Shown here piece by piece: positions 26,376 through 35,842 of a stretch of 64,000 bases of DNA. Source of the DNA: Granulicella paludicola (GTDB lineage Bacteria; Acidobacteriota; Terriglobia; Terriglobales; Acidobacteriaceae); the NCBI RefSeq assembly GCF_025685545.1, contig NZ_JAGSYC010000022.1, positions 289,055-353,054 of the forward strand. The letters run 5' to 3'. A model generated the notes under the pieces. The model was not told the origin of the DNA, did not search any database, and worked only from the letters and a program-made list of their open reading frames with translations. Every line of letters begins with the position of its first letter. Positions within the stretch are counted from its first letter, which is position 1. Position numbers and translations under genes: made by a program.

Positions 26376-29042
26376 TTGATCAATCGGATGAAGGCGGTTC
26401 TTGCGCTCGCAATCTGTGCAGGCGTAGCGTCTGCGCAAGGTATGACCAGTCGTGTAAATGCCAATGGCGGATGGAAGCTGCAGTTTGCGTCTAAGGTGCA
26501 ACTGAGCGGCGAGGAGGTATCTTCCGCTATGTATGATCCTAAGGGTTGGTACGCAGCGACGGTCCCCGGTACCGCGCTCACCACCTTAGTGAACAACCAC
26601 ATCTACGCGGAGCCGACGTACGGCGAGAACGATCGACCAGAGTCTATCCCTGAAAGCCTCGCCCGAAATTCGTACTGGTATCGCACGACGGTCGCCGTAC
26701 CAATTGCTTATCGTGGTCGCCACACATGGCTGCACTTCGATGGCATCAACTACTCCGCGACGGTATGGGTAAATGGAGCGAAGGTCGGCACGATCCGCGG
26801 TGCATTCATCCGCGGCTTGTTCGATATCACGGCTCAGGTCAAGCCGGGCAGCAAGGCTGTGGTCGCGGTGCTGATCGATCCTCAGCCGCATCCTGGCACT
26901 CCGCACGAGCACACGCTGCGCGCAGGTATCGGCCTGAACGGCGGTGACACAGCACTCGATGGGCCAACGTTTCTTTCCTCCATCGGCTGGGACTGGTTGG
27001 CAACCGTACGCGACCGCGAGACAGGCATCTGGCAGGGCGTCTATCTTGACTCGACCGGGCCGGTGCTCTTGAAGGATCCGCTCGTTACGACCGATTTGCC
27101 GCTTCCCAAGACGGACTCTGCGGATATTGGTATCTCAACGACGGTCGAGAACGTAACCGATACGCAGCAGACAGGCGTGGTCCATGGACGCATCGAAGGC
27201 ATCTCCTTCGAGGAAAAGGTAGAGCTCGCGCCGCACAGCTCACAGTTGGTGAAGTTCGACAGCAAGTCGACACCGGCGCTGCACATGCTGCATCCGCGGC
27301 TTTGGTGGCCAGCCGGTTACGGGGCGCAAGCTCTGTACGACCTGCACCTGGAGTTTGCGCAGGGAGCAGCAGTAAGTGACACGCAACGGGTGAAGTTTGG
27401 CGTGCGCAAGATCCAATACTCTGTGCCGGAGTCAGACAACCTCACGATCAGCGTAAACGGCGTTCGCATGTTCCTGCGTGGCGGCGACTGGGGTCTGGAT
27501 GAAGCAATGAAGCGTGTGCCTCGCGAACGCCTGGAAGCGCAGATCAAGCTTCACCGGTTGGCGAATATCAACCTGATCCGCAACTGGGTCGGGCAGAGTA
27601 CGAGCGAGGATTTGTACGAGCTGTGCGATCAGTACGGGATCCTGATCTGGGACGAGTTTTTTCAGCCCAATCCCAGCGATGGCCCTGAGCCGCTGGACGT
27701 TCCTACATACATGGCGAACGTACGTGACAAGATATTGCGGCTCCGCAATCATCCATCGATCATGCTCTGGTGTGCACGAAACGAAGGCGACCCGCCGCCG
27801 GTAATCGATGCTGGCATCAAGCAACTGATAGACGAACTCGAGCCTACGCGTCTCTATCAGCCGAGTTCTACGAGCGGCCATGGTGTAATGTCGCACGGAC
27901 CCTATCACTGGCAGGAGCCTGCTAAGTTCTACAACGTCGACGCGGCCTTTAAGACGGAAATTGGCAGCGTATCTGTACCGACCCTGGAGTCCATCCAAGG
28001 CATGATGCCGCAGAAGGACTGGGAGACGATCAACGACGACTGGGCGATCCACGACTTCGCCCGGGGCAACTCCGGTGCCGACACCTACCCGGAAATGTTG
28101 AATCAGCGCTACGGCAAAGTGCTGAATCTCGCCGACTTCGTGCGCAAAGCGCAACTCGCGAACTACGAGGGTTATCGCGCCATGTACGAGGGCCGCAATG
28201 CGAAGCTGTTCGCTCCGGCAACTGCGATCATCACATGGATGAGCCATCCAGCGCAGCCAAGCTTCGTGTGGCAGCTGTATCACTACGACCTCGAGCCGAA
28301 TGCTTCCCTGTATGGCGTAAAGGCCGCCGGCGAGACGGTGCATGTGCAGTGGAATGAAACCACTGACCAGGTGGAGGTCATCAACAACCTGCCCACGGCT
28401 CTGCAGGATGCCCGGCTGAAGGTGACGGTGTACGCGCTGGATGGGAAGGTACTAAATAGCGAACAACGCGTCGTCAATGCCGAAGCGAGCAAGGCCACAG
28501 ACGTACTTCTAGTGAAACCAGGTGAGGCCTTGCAATTCGTACGGTTGGAGTTGACCGATGCTGCGGGCAAGCCGCTGTCGCGAAATTTCTACTGGCGCGG
28601 CGCCGCAGGCACTCCGGACAATTTGACCTCGCTGAACTCGCTATCGCAGGTAACGCTGAAGGCTACAGCTGTCCGCAGAGATGCACTGGGGAAGACGACC
28701 ATCTCAGTCACGCTGAGCAATCCCACCGAACACGTCGCTTTGATGACGCATGTGCAACTTCATCACCGCGCAGCTAATGCGACAGGAGAAGGAGACCGCG
28801 TGCTGCCAGCGTTTGCCAGCGAGAACTACCTGTCTCTCGCTCCAGGCGAAACGCGCGAGCTGAGCATCGTTGCTGACACAAAACTGTTACAGGGCGGTGA
28901 GGCTGTAGTTGCTGTCGACGGCTGGAATGTCGGAATCACTGCGGCAAAGTCGCCTGGTGTGGTGGTTGAGCTGAATACGAACGCTCAGGTCGATCACTGG
29001 CCCGTGACCTATCTGCCTTACCAGAAGGAAGCGCTGCGATAG
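26376..29042 (+). CDS. GH2 beta-mannosidase / exo-beta-glucosaminidase-like enzyme
   Basis: Secreted GH2 glycosidase of 888 residues. The TTG start at 26376 is preceded by 'AAGGAG' with ideal 6-bp spacing; the ATG 12 bp later is a poorer choice. A signal peptide ('MKAVLALAICAGVASAQ') is followed by a sugar-binding jelly roll (about 40-200), an Ig-like domain, the TIM barrel (about 330-600) and C-terminal beta-domains. The acid/base E470 sits in 'CARNEGDP' and the nucleophile E528 in 'FKTEIGS'. In an N-glycan locus the expected job is cleaving the core Man-beta-1,4-GlcNAc bond, but exo-beta-glucosaminidases of the CsxA group share this architecture. Confidence 0.87.
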   Translation: MINRMKAVLALAICAGVASAQGMTSRVNANGGWKLQFASKVQLSGEEVSSAMYDPKGWYAATVPGTALTTLVNNHIYAEPTYGENDRPESIPESLARNSYWYRTTVAVPIAYRGRHTWLHFDGINYSATVWVNGAKVGTIRGAFIRGLFDITAQVKPGSKAVVAVLIDPQPHPGTPHEHTLRAGIGLNGGDTALDGPTFLSSIGWDWLATVRDRETGIWQGVYLDSTGPVLLKDPLVTTDLPLPKTDSADIGISTTVENVTDTQQTGVVHGRIEGISFEEKVELAPHSSQLVKFDSKSTPALHMLHPRLWWPAGYGAQALYDLHLEFAQGAAVSDTQRVKFGVRKIQYSVPESDNLTISVNGVRMFLRGGDWGLDEAMKRVPRERLEAQIKLHRLANINLIRNWVGQSTSEDLYELCDQYGILIWDEFFQPNPSDGPEPLDVPTYMANVRDKILRLRNHPSIMLWCARNEGDPPPVIDAGIKQLIDELEPTRLYQPSSTSGHGVMSHGPYHWQEPAKFYNVDAAFKTEIGSVSVPTLESIQGMMPQKDWETINDDWAIHDFARGNSGADTYPEMLNQRYGKVLNLADFVRKAQLANYEGYRAMYEGRNAKLFAPATAIITWMSHPAQPSFVWQLYHYDLEPNASLYGVKAAGETVHVQWNETTDQVEVINNLPTALQDARLKVTVYALDGKVLNSEQRVVNAEASKATDVLLVKPGEALQFVRLELTDAAGKPLSRNFYWRGAAGTPDNLTSLNSLSQVTLKATAVRRDALGKTTISVTLSNPTEHVALMTHVQLHHRAANATGEGDRVLPAFASENYLSLAPGETRELSIVADTKLLQGGEAVVAVDGWNVGITAAKSPGVVVELNTNAQVDHWPVTYLPYQKEALR

Positions 29043-29060
29043 CACCCGCAGTTTTTGATC

Positions 29061-29096
29061 GCAGAAATGGGGAGGGACAACCCTCCCCATTTCTGC
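29061..29096. terminator. Strong hairpin between convergent genes
   Basis: A perfect 16-bp stem (29061-29076 with 29081-29096) and loop ACAA lie between the convergent GH2 and SGNH genes. No clear T-tract follows on either strand, so it may be a 3'-end stabiliser or a Rho-assisted terminator. Confidence 0.6.
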
Positions 29097-29112
29097 GTCT
29101 ATAGCAAATCCT

Positions 29113-30654
29113 CTAGTTCGAAGACTTCGTGTTGAACACAGCGCTCAGAGCATTGCCCCATATCTGGTAGCCAGCGTCGCTGGGATGTGTGCCGTCAGGC
29201 ATGAGAGCCTTCGGTAGAGTACCGTCAGGAGTCAGAAACTTGGCTCCTATGTCGAGATAAGTGAGCGACGAATCGCCGCCAAAGCGACCTTTGAGAAGCG
29301 CGTTTGTCTCAGCGATAGGTGCACGTAGGCGGTAGTCGGGCTTTTCCCCGCGTGGCAGAATTGCCATCAGGATCACATGGCTCTGTGGGGTAATTCGCCG
29401 AACCTCTTCGATCACCGCACGAATACCTTCGACAATCTCCTCCGGTGTGTTGGCACGGGCATGGTTGGTAGAGGTGAGGTTATTCGTGCCGATCATCAGC
29501 ACGACCCATTGCGGAGTGAGGCCACTCAGTTCGCCTTGGCGCAAACGCCACAAGACGTTCTGCGTACGGTCCCACCCAAAGCCCATATTGAGAACGGAAG
29601 AATCATTCGTTCCAAAAGTTTGACTCCAGGCCGAGGGACCATTCACGTGGGCTGCGTGCGGCAGGCCGCCCCAGAAGTGCGTGATGGAGTCACCAATGAG
29701 CACCACGCGCGGCTGCATGCTGTGCTCCATCATCTTTTGCTGAGCGAGTTCAGCGTTGTGGCGCGCGAACCAGTCATAACTGTCCTGTTCGAGCCAGGGC
29801 ACAGGGATAAGTGACGTGTTGATGTCGACCATTGCATTGAGCGGAACGCGAGTGTCTTCGTCCATCAGGCGCGCGAGCGTTGGCTCGATAGCTTCGGCCA
29901 TTCGTCGCTGGCCCACGGTGTCGGGGTGCAGAGCGCCGCGATGCGCTGGCAGGCGCGGGTCATAGAAGATGCTGGTATCCAGCATGCCTTGCTTGCGAAA
30001 GATGGAACCGATATCGAGATAGGTAACGCGTGGGTTTTCGCCATAGCTGTTGGCCAGGTAGCGGTTGACGGCCAGGTCAGCGGACGTCTTGTTGGCAGAG
30101 ACGTCGCTGGGCAAGATGCCGAGTAGGAGAATGTGTGTTTTCGGCAGCTTAGTCTCCAGCCTGGCGACCACAGCGTCTATGCCGACCTCAGTCTGCTCGG
30201 CGGTTTGCGGAGGCGACTGGGTCGTGCCTCCCGTGTTGTTCGTGCCGATGAGCACGAGGGCGACCTTGGGCTGCAGAACTTCCACCTCGCCGTGATCAAG
30301 ACGCCAAAGGAGGTTTTCGGTGGTGTCCCCGCTGAACCCCAGGTTGAGCGCGTGGCGTGGGGCGTAGAAGGTTTGCCACGTCGGCTGGAAGTTCTCGTCC
30401 GGCAGCTTGCTCTTGTCGTAGTTGTTGGTGATGGAGTCGCCGAGCAAGAGTAGTTGCGTGTCCGCATTGGACCTGCCAGCGGAGACGATCGCCTTGTGGC
30501 GGTCCGCCCACCAACCTTCCCCAAGACGATCCAGTGGGACCACGGCAGGATTGGCGGTAGCAGGCCTGGGAATCTGAGCCGACAGAGAGCTAGCAGCCAC
30601 GGCAGAAAGGACGAGCGCGACTAGCCAAGAGCGTGCGTTTTGAACGGAGGACAT
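29113..30654 (-). CDS. Tandem SGNH/GDSL esterase (two hydrolase domains)
   Basis: Secreted protein of 513 residues with a signal peptide ('ARSWLVALVLSAVAASSLSAQ') and two consecutive SGNH hydrolase domains (about 60-270 and 290-510). Each has block I with the serine ('LLLGDSITNNYD' and 'VLIGDSITHFWG') and the block III asparagine ('LIGTNN'). The second domain has the full catalytic DxxH ('PDGTHP'); the first has 'RGALHP', where Gly stands in place of the aspartate. One active and one degenerate copy is therefore likely. The family includes PAF-acetylhydrolase-like acetylesterases that remove acetyl groups from glycans. The start at 30654 has 'AAAGGAG'; the longer frame to 30813 reads through the operator. 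Confidence 0.88.
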   Translation of the reverse strand: MSSVQNARSWLVALVLSAVAASSLSAQIPRPATANPAVVPLDRLGEGWWADRHKAIVSAGRSNADTQLLLLGDSITNNYDKSKLPDENFQPTWQTFYAPRHALNLGFSGDTTENLLWRLDHGEVEVLQPKVALVLIGTNNTGGTTQSPPQTAEQTEVGIDAVVARLETKLPKTHILLLGILPSDVSANKTSADLAVNRYLANSYGENPRVTYLDIGSIFRKQGMLDTSIFYDPRLPAHRGALHPDTVGQRRMAEAIEPTLARLMDEDTRVPLNAMVDINTSLIPVPWLEQDSYDWFARHNAELAQQKMMEHSMQPRVVLIGDSITHFWGGLPHAAHVNGPSAWSQTFGTNDSSVLNMGFGWDRTQNVLWRLRQGELSGLTPQWVVLMIGTNNLTSTNHARANTPEEIVEGIRAVIEEVRRITPQSHVILMAILPRGEKPDYRLRAPIAETNALLKGRFGGDSSLTYLDIGAKFLTPDGTLPKALMPDGTHPSDAGYQIWGNALSAVFNTKSSN

Positions 30655-30721
30655 ACTGATTCTGGCTCCTTTGATTGCCTGCCAGCAGGCTCTAATGATT
30701 GTCGTTGAAGAGGGTACGACG

Positions 30722-30766
30722 GTTTTCAGGCAACGTGTGATTCTGTCGACAGAATCGCCTGAAAAC
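30722..30766. promoter_or_regulatory. 18-bp perfect palindrome GATTCTGTCGACAGAATC in a divergent promoter
   Basis: The palindrome at 30739-30756 is centred on TGTCGACA and flanked by an outer inverted repeat (GTTTTCAGGC 30722-30731, GCCTGAAAAC 30757-30766). It lies between the SGNH gene and the plus-strand glycosidase, 15 bp before a TGATATCTT extended -10 (30769-30777). Confidence 0.75.
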
Positions 30767-30786
30767 TGTGATATCTTCTGATCTAA

Positions 30787-33315
30787 ATGAGCAAAACTTG
30801 CCGAAATGATCATTTTCCAGCGTTCACAGATCGAGGAAGAAGATACGTTCGACCGCTGATCCTTGTCTCGCTTTCATGTTGCATGCTAACGTCAGCAGCC
30901 GCTCTGGCACAGGCCGCCACTCTCCGCATCTCCGTTCCTGCTCACCAGACGGTACAGGAGCGCGCAGCCACCGCAATGTTCGTAGAGGAGGAGGCGAAAC
31001 GTACCCCAACACATACGACCGCGAGTATCTCGACTGGAAAGCTAAAAGATGCAAACTCTGGCGATGAGATCGTCCTGCTGGCGCAACGCGATGCCATGGC
31101 ACTGTTACTGCCGGAGGAGCTTGCAGCGAAGTGGCGCAAGACTGTAGATGCCCTGCATACAAACGATCATGCCGAGGGCTTCAGTGTGGTGTCTCTAGCC
31201 TGGAAGGGAGGACACGTAATCGTGGTGGCGGGCAATGATGTTCGTGGTGAGCTCTTCGGCGCAGGCTGGCTGTTGCGCAACACGAACTACGCGGCTAGCG
31301 TCCCTTTGCTGCCGTTGAACGCAAAGATGTTTTCTTCGCCGGATAAGCCGGTACGTGGACACCAGATCGGCTATCGCTTCAAGAACAACACCTACGACGA
31401 TTGGACGCTGGAGCAATTCGAGCAGCACATCCGTGATCTCGCGGTGTTCGGCACGAACACGATCCAGGTGATCTCGCCCGCTTCCGACGATGAGAAGGCA
31501 AGCCCGCTGTTCCATGCACCTGCGCTTGATGTGTTCTATGGTCTGTCTCGCCTATGTAATAAATACGGTCTGGATTTCGATCTGTACTACCCCGAGATGC
31601 GCGAGGATTACAAAGACCCGGCAGCGGTATCCGCGGAGTTGAAAGACTTTGAAGCGCTCGTCAGCAAAACACAACGCATCGACGCTCTCTATGTGCCAGG
31701 CGGTGACCCAGGGCACACTCCGCCGGAGGTGCTGTTCCCGCTAGTGGAGCAGGAAGTAGAGATCCTGCACAAGTACCACCCGGCAGCAACCGTGTGGGTA
31801 TCGGCCCAGGGCTTCGATCGAGAGCGCTACGCGAAGTTCTACGATCTGCTTGCGGATGAGCCGAAGTGGCTAACGGGCGTATTCTTCGGACCTCAGTCGC
31901 GCGATAGTTTTGAGACGCAACGCCGTAAGATCCCTGCAAAATACCCTCTGCAGTTTTATCCCGACATCGCTCACACGATGCATGCGCAATTCCCAGTACC
32001 GCAGTGGGATCCTATCTTCGCCCTCACCGAGAGTCGCGAACCTATCGATCCACGGCCAAAGGCATTTGCAGAGATTTATCGTCATTATGCCGCTTTGAAT
32101 AATGGCTTCGTTACCTACTCCGAAGGCTCGAATGATGACGTGAATAAGATGCTGTGGAGCCAGCTGGGTTGGTCGACGCAAGCACCGGTCGACGGCATCC
32201 TCGCAGAGTATGCGCGCTACTTCCTACACCGCGAAGGCGCGCAACAGACGCTCACCGTGAATACGATCAAGGGTCTGGAAGAAGACTGGAACGGGCCGCT
32301 GTTGCAGAACCAGCAGATCGCGAAGACGAAGGCCGGACTCGATGAACTTGAGCACGAGTCCACACCCGAGCAAATTGCAAAGAGCTGGCAATGGGAGTCT
32401 CTGCTGTATCGCGGAACCTACGATGATTATCTACAGCGGAAGCGGAAGCGCGAACTCGGCACAGAGACTGCGGCTCTCGCTGCTCTTGACGATTCGACAC
32501 TGGCCTCATCCACTCGCGTAGCAAAGGCTGAGGCAGCTCTCAACGCTAGCAAACCGGACGTCGTCGAGCAGACCGAGCATGATCGACTCTTTGCTCTCGG
32601 TAAGGAGCTCTTCAACAACGGTGGCATCCAGCTGAGCGTGAAGCTTTATGGTGCTTCGGGGTGGGAACGTGGCGCGAACCTTGACCGCGTGGATACGCCG
32701 CTGAACGATGCAGCGTGGCTCGGAAGCGCGATGGCTGTAGCTATGAGGAAGGACGATGAGTCTTCGCGTGCCTCGGCTCTACAGGCCATCGCTCAATGGA
32801 GTATCCCTTCACCGGGCGCGTTCTATGACGACCTCGGTGATCCCACGATGGAGCCGCACCTGGTGCGAGGAGAAGGTTGGCAACGCGATCCTGAACTTTA
32901 CAGGACGGCCATCGACAGCATCGCGGATCGCACGCTGGGTACAGAGCTGAGCGGCGGCAAAGAACCGTGGCGGCTTTCGTGGCTGGACTACAGTGAGACT
33001 CTCTATGAAACGCCACTGGAGCTGCGCTACACCGCACTCGACCCGCACAAGAGCTATCGCGTACGCGTGACCTACGCAGGCGAAGACTACGCGCTGCCAT
33101 TACGACTTACCGCCAATGGTGTTGAGGTCCATTCTGCCCGTCTGCGCAAGAGCAATCCAGAGACGGTGGAATTTGCCCTGCCGGCAAGCATCGCGCCGAA
33201 TGGCACACTGACGCTCGAGTGGACTGGGCCTGCGGGCAGCGGCGGGAGCGGTCGCGGGCGACAGGTCGCGGAGGTCTGGCTGATTCCGCAGGACGCCCAC
33301 ATCCCAGCACACTAA
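30787..33315 (+). CDS. Secreted TIM-barrel glycosidase candidate of unassigned family
   Basis: 842 residues with a signal peptide ending near 'SAAALAQA'. The N-terminal region (about 45-165) has a zincin-like fold pattern as in the N-domains of GH20/GH67/GH84 enzymes ('VIVVAGNDVRGELFGAGWLLR'). It is followed by 'RGHQIGYRFKNNTYDDWTLEQFEQHIRDL' (given as 'GYRFKNNTYDDW'), which resembles the start of a GH barrel. Acidic candidate catalytic motifs are 'VPGGDPGH' and 'YSEGSNDDVNK'. A helical region (about 480-600) and a C-terminal beta-sandwich follow. I cannot place it in a named GH family. Position between a deacetylase and a FucP/NagP-like importer suggests action on an acetylated amino-sugar glycan. 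It is 36 bp upstream of the transporter and probably co-transcribed. Confidence 0.7.
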   Translation: MSKTCRNDHFPAFTDRGRRYVRPLILVSLSCCMLTSAAALAQAATLRISVPAHQTVQERAATAMFVEEEAKRTPTHTTASISTGKLKDANSGDEIVLLAQRDAMALLLPEELAAKWRKTVDALHTNDHAEGFSVVSLAWKGGHVIVVAGNDVRGELFGAGWLLRNTNYAASVPLLPLNAKMFSSPDKPVRGHQIGYRFKNNTYDDWTLEQFEQHIRDLAVFGTNTIQVISPASDDEKASPLFHAPALDVFYGLSRLCNKYGLDFDLYYPEMREDYKDPAAVSAELKDFEALVSKTQRIDALYVPGGDPGHTPPEVLFPLVEQEVEILHKYHPAATVWVSAQGFDRERYAKFYDLLADEPKWLTGVFFGPQSRDSFETQRRKIPAKYPLQFYPDIAHTMHAQFPVPQWDPIFALTESREPIDPRPKAFAEIYRHYAALNNGFVTYSEGSNDDVNKMLWSQLGWSTQAPVDGILAEYARYFLHREGAQQTLTVNTIKGLEEDWNGPLLQNQQIAKTKAGLDELEHESTPEQIAKSWQWESLLYRGTYDDYLQRKRKRELGTETAALAALDDSTLASSTRVAKAEAALNASKPDVVEQTEHDRLFALGKELFNNGGIQLSVKLYGASGWERGANLDRVDTPLNDAAWLGSAMAVAMRKDDESSRASALQAIAQWSIPSPGAFYDDLGDPTMEPHLVRGEGWQRDPELYRTAIDSIADRTLGTELSGGKEPWRLSWLDYSETLYETPLELRYTALDPHKSYRVRVTYAGEDYALPLRLTANGVEVHSARLRKSNPETVEFALPASIAPNGTLTLEWTGPAGSGGSGRGRQVAEVWLIPQDAHIPAH

Positions 33316-33351
33316 GCAAGTAAGATCACGATCAGAGACTCTGGAGGCAAC

Positions 33352-34635
33352 ATGGCAGTTGGCAGCACGGGCGAAGAAGCCGTTTCGATTCGCAGCACAG
33401 GTTCAAGAGACTATACGCTGCCCATGGTGTTGATGGTGGCGTTGTACTTCAGTATCGGCTTCATCACCGCATTGAACGACATCCTTGTCCCGCACTTCAA
33501 GGACCTGTTTCACCTGACAAACGTGCTCGCGCTGTTGGTGCAGTTCTGCTTCTTCGGTGCGTATTTTGTGATGTCGCTGCCTTCAGGCTGGATCGTAGGG
33601 CGCATTGGCTACAAGCCCGGTATCATCTCCGCGCTGGCAACGATGGGTGTCGGTCTGCTGCTGTTCGTTCCCGCATCTATTGTGATCTCGTATCCGCTGT
33701 TCCTGTTTGCGCTGTTCATCGTAGGCAGCGGACTCGCACTGCTGCAGGTCGCAATCAACCCCTACGTGGGCGCGCTGGGCAAGCCAGAGACGGCAGCACA
33801 GCGCATCACTATCTGCGGCTTTTTGAATTCTTCAGCGACAACGATTGCTCCCAAGGTTGGCGCGGCCTTCATCTTCATCGCTGCTGGAGCAACAACAGCT
33901 GAACTCGCTCACTCCGTACGGACGCCCTATCTTCTTCTGGCAATCTTTACGTTGTTACTTGCAGTCATCACCGCGATTGTTCCTCTGCCTGAGGTAATGG
34001 AAAAGCGCATTGAGGGCGAGATCATTGAAGGCAGCGCATGGGGTTACCGCCACCTGAAGCTGGGCGCGGCTGCAATCTTCACCTACGTGGGCGCGGAGGT
34101 CGCGATCGGCAGCGTGCTCGTCAGCTATCTCGGCCAACCGTCAATGGGAGGACTCTCCCACGTAGCCGCCGCAACGTATGTCTCCTACTACTGGGGTGGC
34201 GCGATGATCGGGCGCCTGATCGGGTCGTTCGCTTTGCTGAAAGTGCGTGCCGAGCGCGCGCTGGCCTTTGTCGCCGTGATGGCTGCGGTGCTGGTTACGA
34301 CGACGATTCTGGGGCACAGCCGCTTTACTGGCATGGCCATCGTGGCATGCGGCCTCTTCAACTCCGTCATGTGGCCCTGCATCTTCCCGTTGGGCGTCAA
34401 AGGACTGGGCAAGCTCACCAGCCAGGGTTCAGGCATCCTTGTGATGATGGTGGTCGGTGGCGCCGTTATTCCAGAGATCCAGGGGCTGCTCGCCGACAAG
34501 TTCGGCTATCAGCACAGCTTCATCGTGGTATTGCTCTGCTACGTCTACCTGATCTACTTCGCGCTGAGCGGTTACAAGGTACGCCAGCCGCGGTTTGCGA
34601 CCCTTCCGAATTATGTTCCACCCGTTGAGATCTAA
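33352..34635 (+). CDS. MFS sugar:proton symporter, FucP/NagP-like
   Basis: 427 residues, 12 helices. 'FSIGFITALNDILVPHFKDLFHLT' and 'GAYFVMSLPSGWIVGRIGYKPGI' are hallmark FucP-family segments, with 'INPYVGALGKPETAAQRI' and 'GYKVRQ' at the end. The family includes L-fucose, glucose/galactose and N-acetylglucosamine (NagP) importers. A clear 'GGAGG' precedes the ATG. With GH20, GlcNAc kinase and GlcN-6-P deaminase nearby, GlcNAc or a mannose-type sugar is the most sensible substrate. Confidence 0.9.
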   Translation: MAVGSTGEEAVSIRSTGSRDYTLPMVLMVALYFSIGFITALNDILVPHFKDLFHLTNVLALLVQFCFFGAYFVMSLPSGWIVGRIGYKPGIISALATMGVGLLLFVPASIVISYPLFLFALFIVGSGLALLQVAINPYVGALGKPETAAQRITICGFLNSSATTIAPKVGAAFIFIAAGATTAELAHSVRTPYLLLAIFTLLLAVITAIVPLPEVMEKRIEGEIIEGSAWGYRHLKLGAAAIFTYVGAEVAIGSVLVSYLGQPSMGGLSHVAAATYVSYYWGGAMIGRLIGSFALLKVRAERALAFVAVMAAVLVTTTILGHSRFTGMAIVACGLFNSVMWPCIFPLGVKGLGKLTSQGSGILVMMVVGGAVIPEIQGLLADKFGYQHSFIVVLLCYVYLIYFALSGYKVRQPRFATLPNYVPPVEI

Positions 34636-34657
34636 CGAACGTCACCGACACACAAAG

Positions 34658-34687
34658 CGGCCCACCTCAACCGAGGTGGGCCGTTTT
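34658..34687. terminator. Bidirectional Rho-independent terminator
   Basis: An 11-bp stem (34658-34668 with 34673-34683), loop AACC, followed by TTTTACTT. It lies between the convergent symporter and GH18 genes. Confidence 0.88.
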
Positions 34688-34701
34688 ACTTGCGTTGATA
34701 G

Positions 34702-35751
34702 CTATCGCTTCGCCGGAATCGCCGCCCAAATAGCGGGATCTTCTTCACCTAACACCCACGAACAGACGCCTTCTACACCCGCAGCCTTCGCCATCTCGTA
34801 GCGGTCCATGAATGCTCGCTTATCCGTATAAAAAACGTACTCTCGCATCTGATCATGGTTGAAGTAGAACCAGGGCGTGTGTTCCTCTTCATCCCACTGC
34901 AGCTTTGCGTGGTACTGATCAGCCAGCAGCATCAAGCTGGGATAGCCGATGTAGTCCGCCGTCACGTTCGGCTTCTTTTCTGCCTTATCGAGGCCAGGAT
35001 CGCCGGTGTACCAGTGATACCCGTAGAGCGCGATACCCAACGACAGCTTTTCCTTCGGCACATACTTCAGTGCAAAGTCGAGGTTCTCCTTCGTCCACAG
35101 CCAGCCACCGACGGGGCCCGGCGTCGTCCAGTGCGTATGCTGGTCGTACGTCATCAGGCAGATGAGATCGACCGACTCCCCTAGCGCCTTCAAGTCGTAG
35201 CCCATGCGCCACTCCTCGAAGATCCACTGACTGAACGCCGTCTCTCCGGGATGACCCGGCGCGTACGGGCACACATCGATCTGCACCTGCAGGTGCTGCT
35301 TGTGCAGTTCCGTGGAGATCTTTGCCACCATCGCAGAGAGCGCATCACGGTCGGTCCACATGACGTCTTCAATGTCGAGGTTCACGCCGTCATAGCCATG
35401 TTCCTTCGATTCCCGGATGAGCGATTCGATCAGCGCATCCTGCGCCTTGGCATCGTTCGCAAGATCATGCAGCTTCTTATGATCGAAGATCGCAAAGAGA
35501 GGAATGATCGTCATGTGGGCATCTTTGGCGGTCTTCAGCACAGGCAGGTTCGGCTCGCCGGTTACGAGCCCGTCGCCTTCAATGTGATACCAGGTCGGCT
35601 CGATGATATCGATCTTGTCCTTGTGCTCCATAAAGGAGTGGACGGAGGCAAGCCCATTGCCCATCCAGAAGGTGGTCTTCTGCGCGTGGGCCGCGAGACT
35701 GCTGAAGAGCAGTGCCGTCCCCATACTGAGTGTTGAAATTTTTCGATTCAT
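34702..35751 (-). CDS. GH18 chitobiase/endo-beta-GlcNAcase-like hydrolase
   Basis: Secreted GH18 enzyme of 349 residues with a signal peptide ('GTALLFSSLAAHAQ'). The GH18 motif is 'YDGVNLDIED', with acid/base E128 and D126; the third strand ends in 'CLMTYDQH' and the last in 'GVCSWVLGEED'. The motif has Asn where chitinases carry the second Asp, as in chitobiase and YdhD-type proteins. It should use the substrate's N-acetyl group as nucleophile. In a locus with GH92, GH125 and GH20, cutting the GlcNAc-GlcNAc core of N-glycans is more likely than chitin breakdown. No chitin-binding domain is present. Confidence 0.88.
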   Translation of the reverse strand: MNRKISTLSMGTALLFSSLAAHAQKTTFWMGNGLASVHSFMEHKDKIDIIEPTWYHIEGDGLVTGEPNLPVLKTAKDAHMTIIPLFAIFDHKKLHDLANDAKAQDALIESLIRESKEHGYDGVNLDIEDVMWTDRDALSAMVAKISTELHKQHLQVQIDVCPYAPGHPGETAFSQWIFEEWRMGYDLKALGESVDLICLMTYDQHTHWTTPGPVGGWLWTKENLDFALKYVPKEKLSLGIALYGYHWYTGDPGLDKAEKKPNVTADYIGYPSLMLLADQYHAKLQWDEEEHTPWFYFNHDQMREYVFYTDKRAFMDRYEMAKAAGVEGVCSWVLGEEDPAIWAAIPAKR

Positions 35752-35842
35752 GAAATCCTCGTACTCTCAAGCCTACAGAAAAGTGCCGAGGAGATGTTTG
35801 TCTCCTCGGCACGGTAGATGACTGCGTCAACGAGCCACACGA

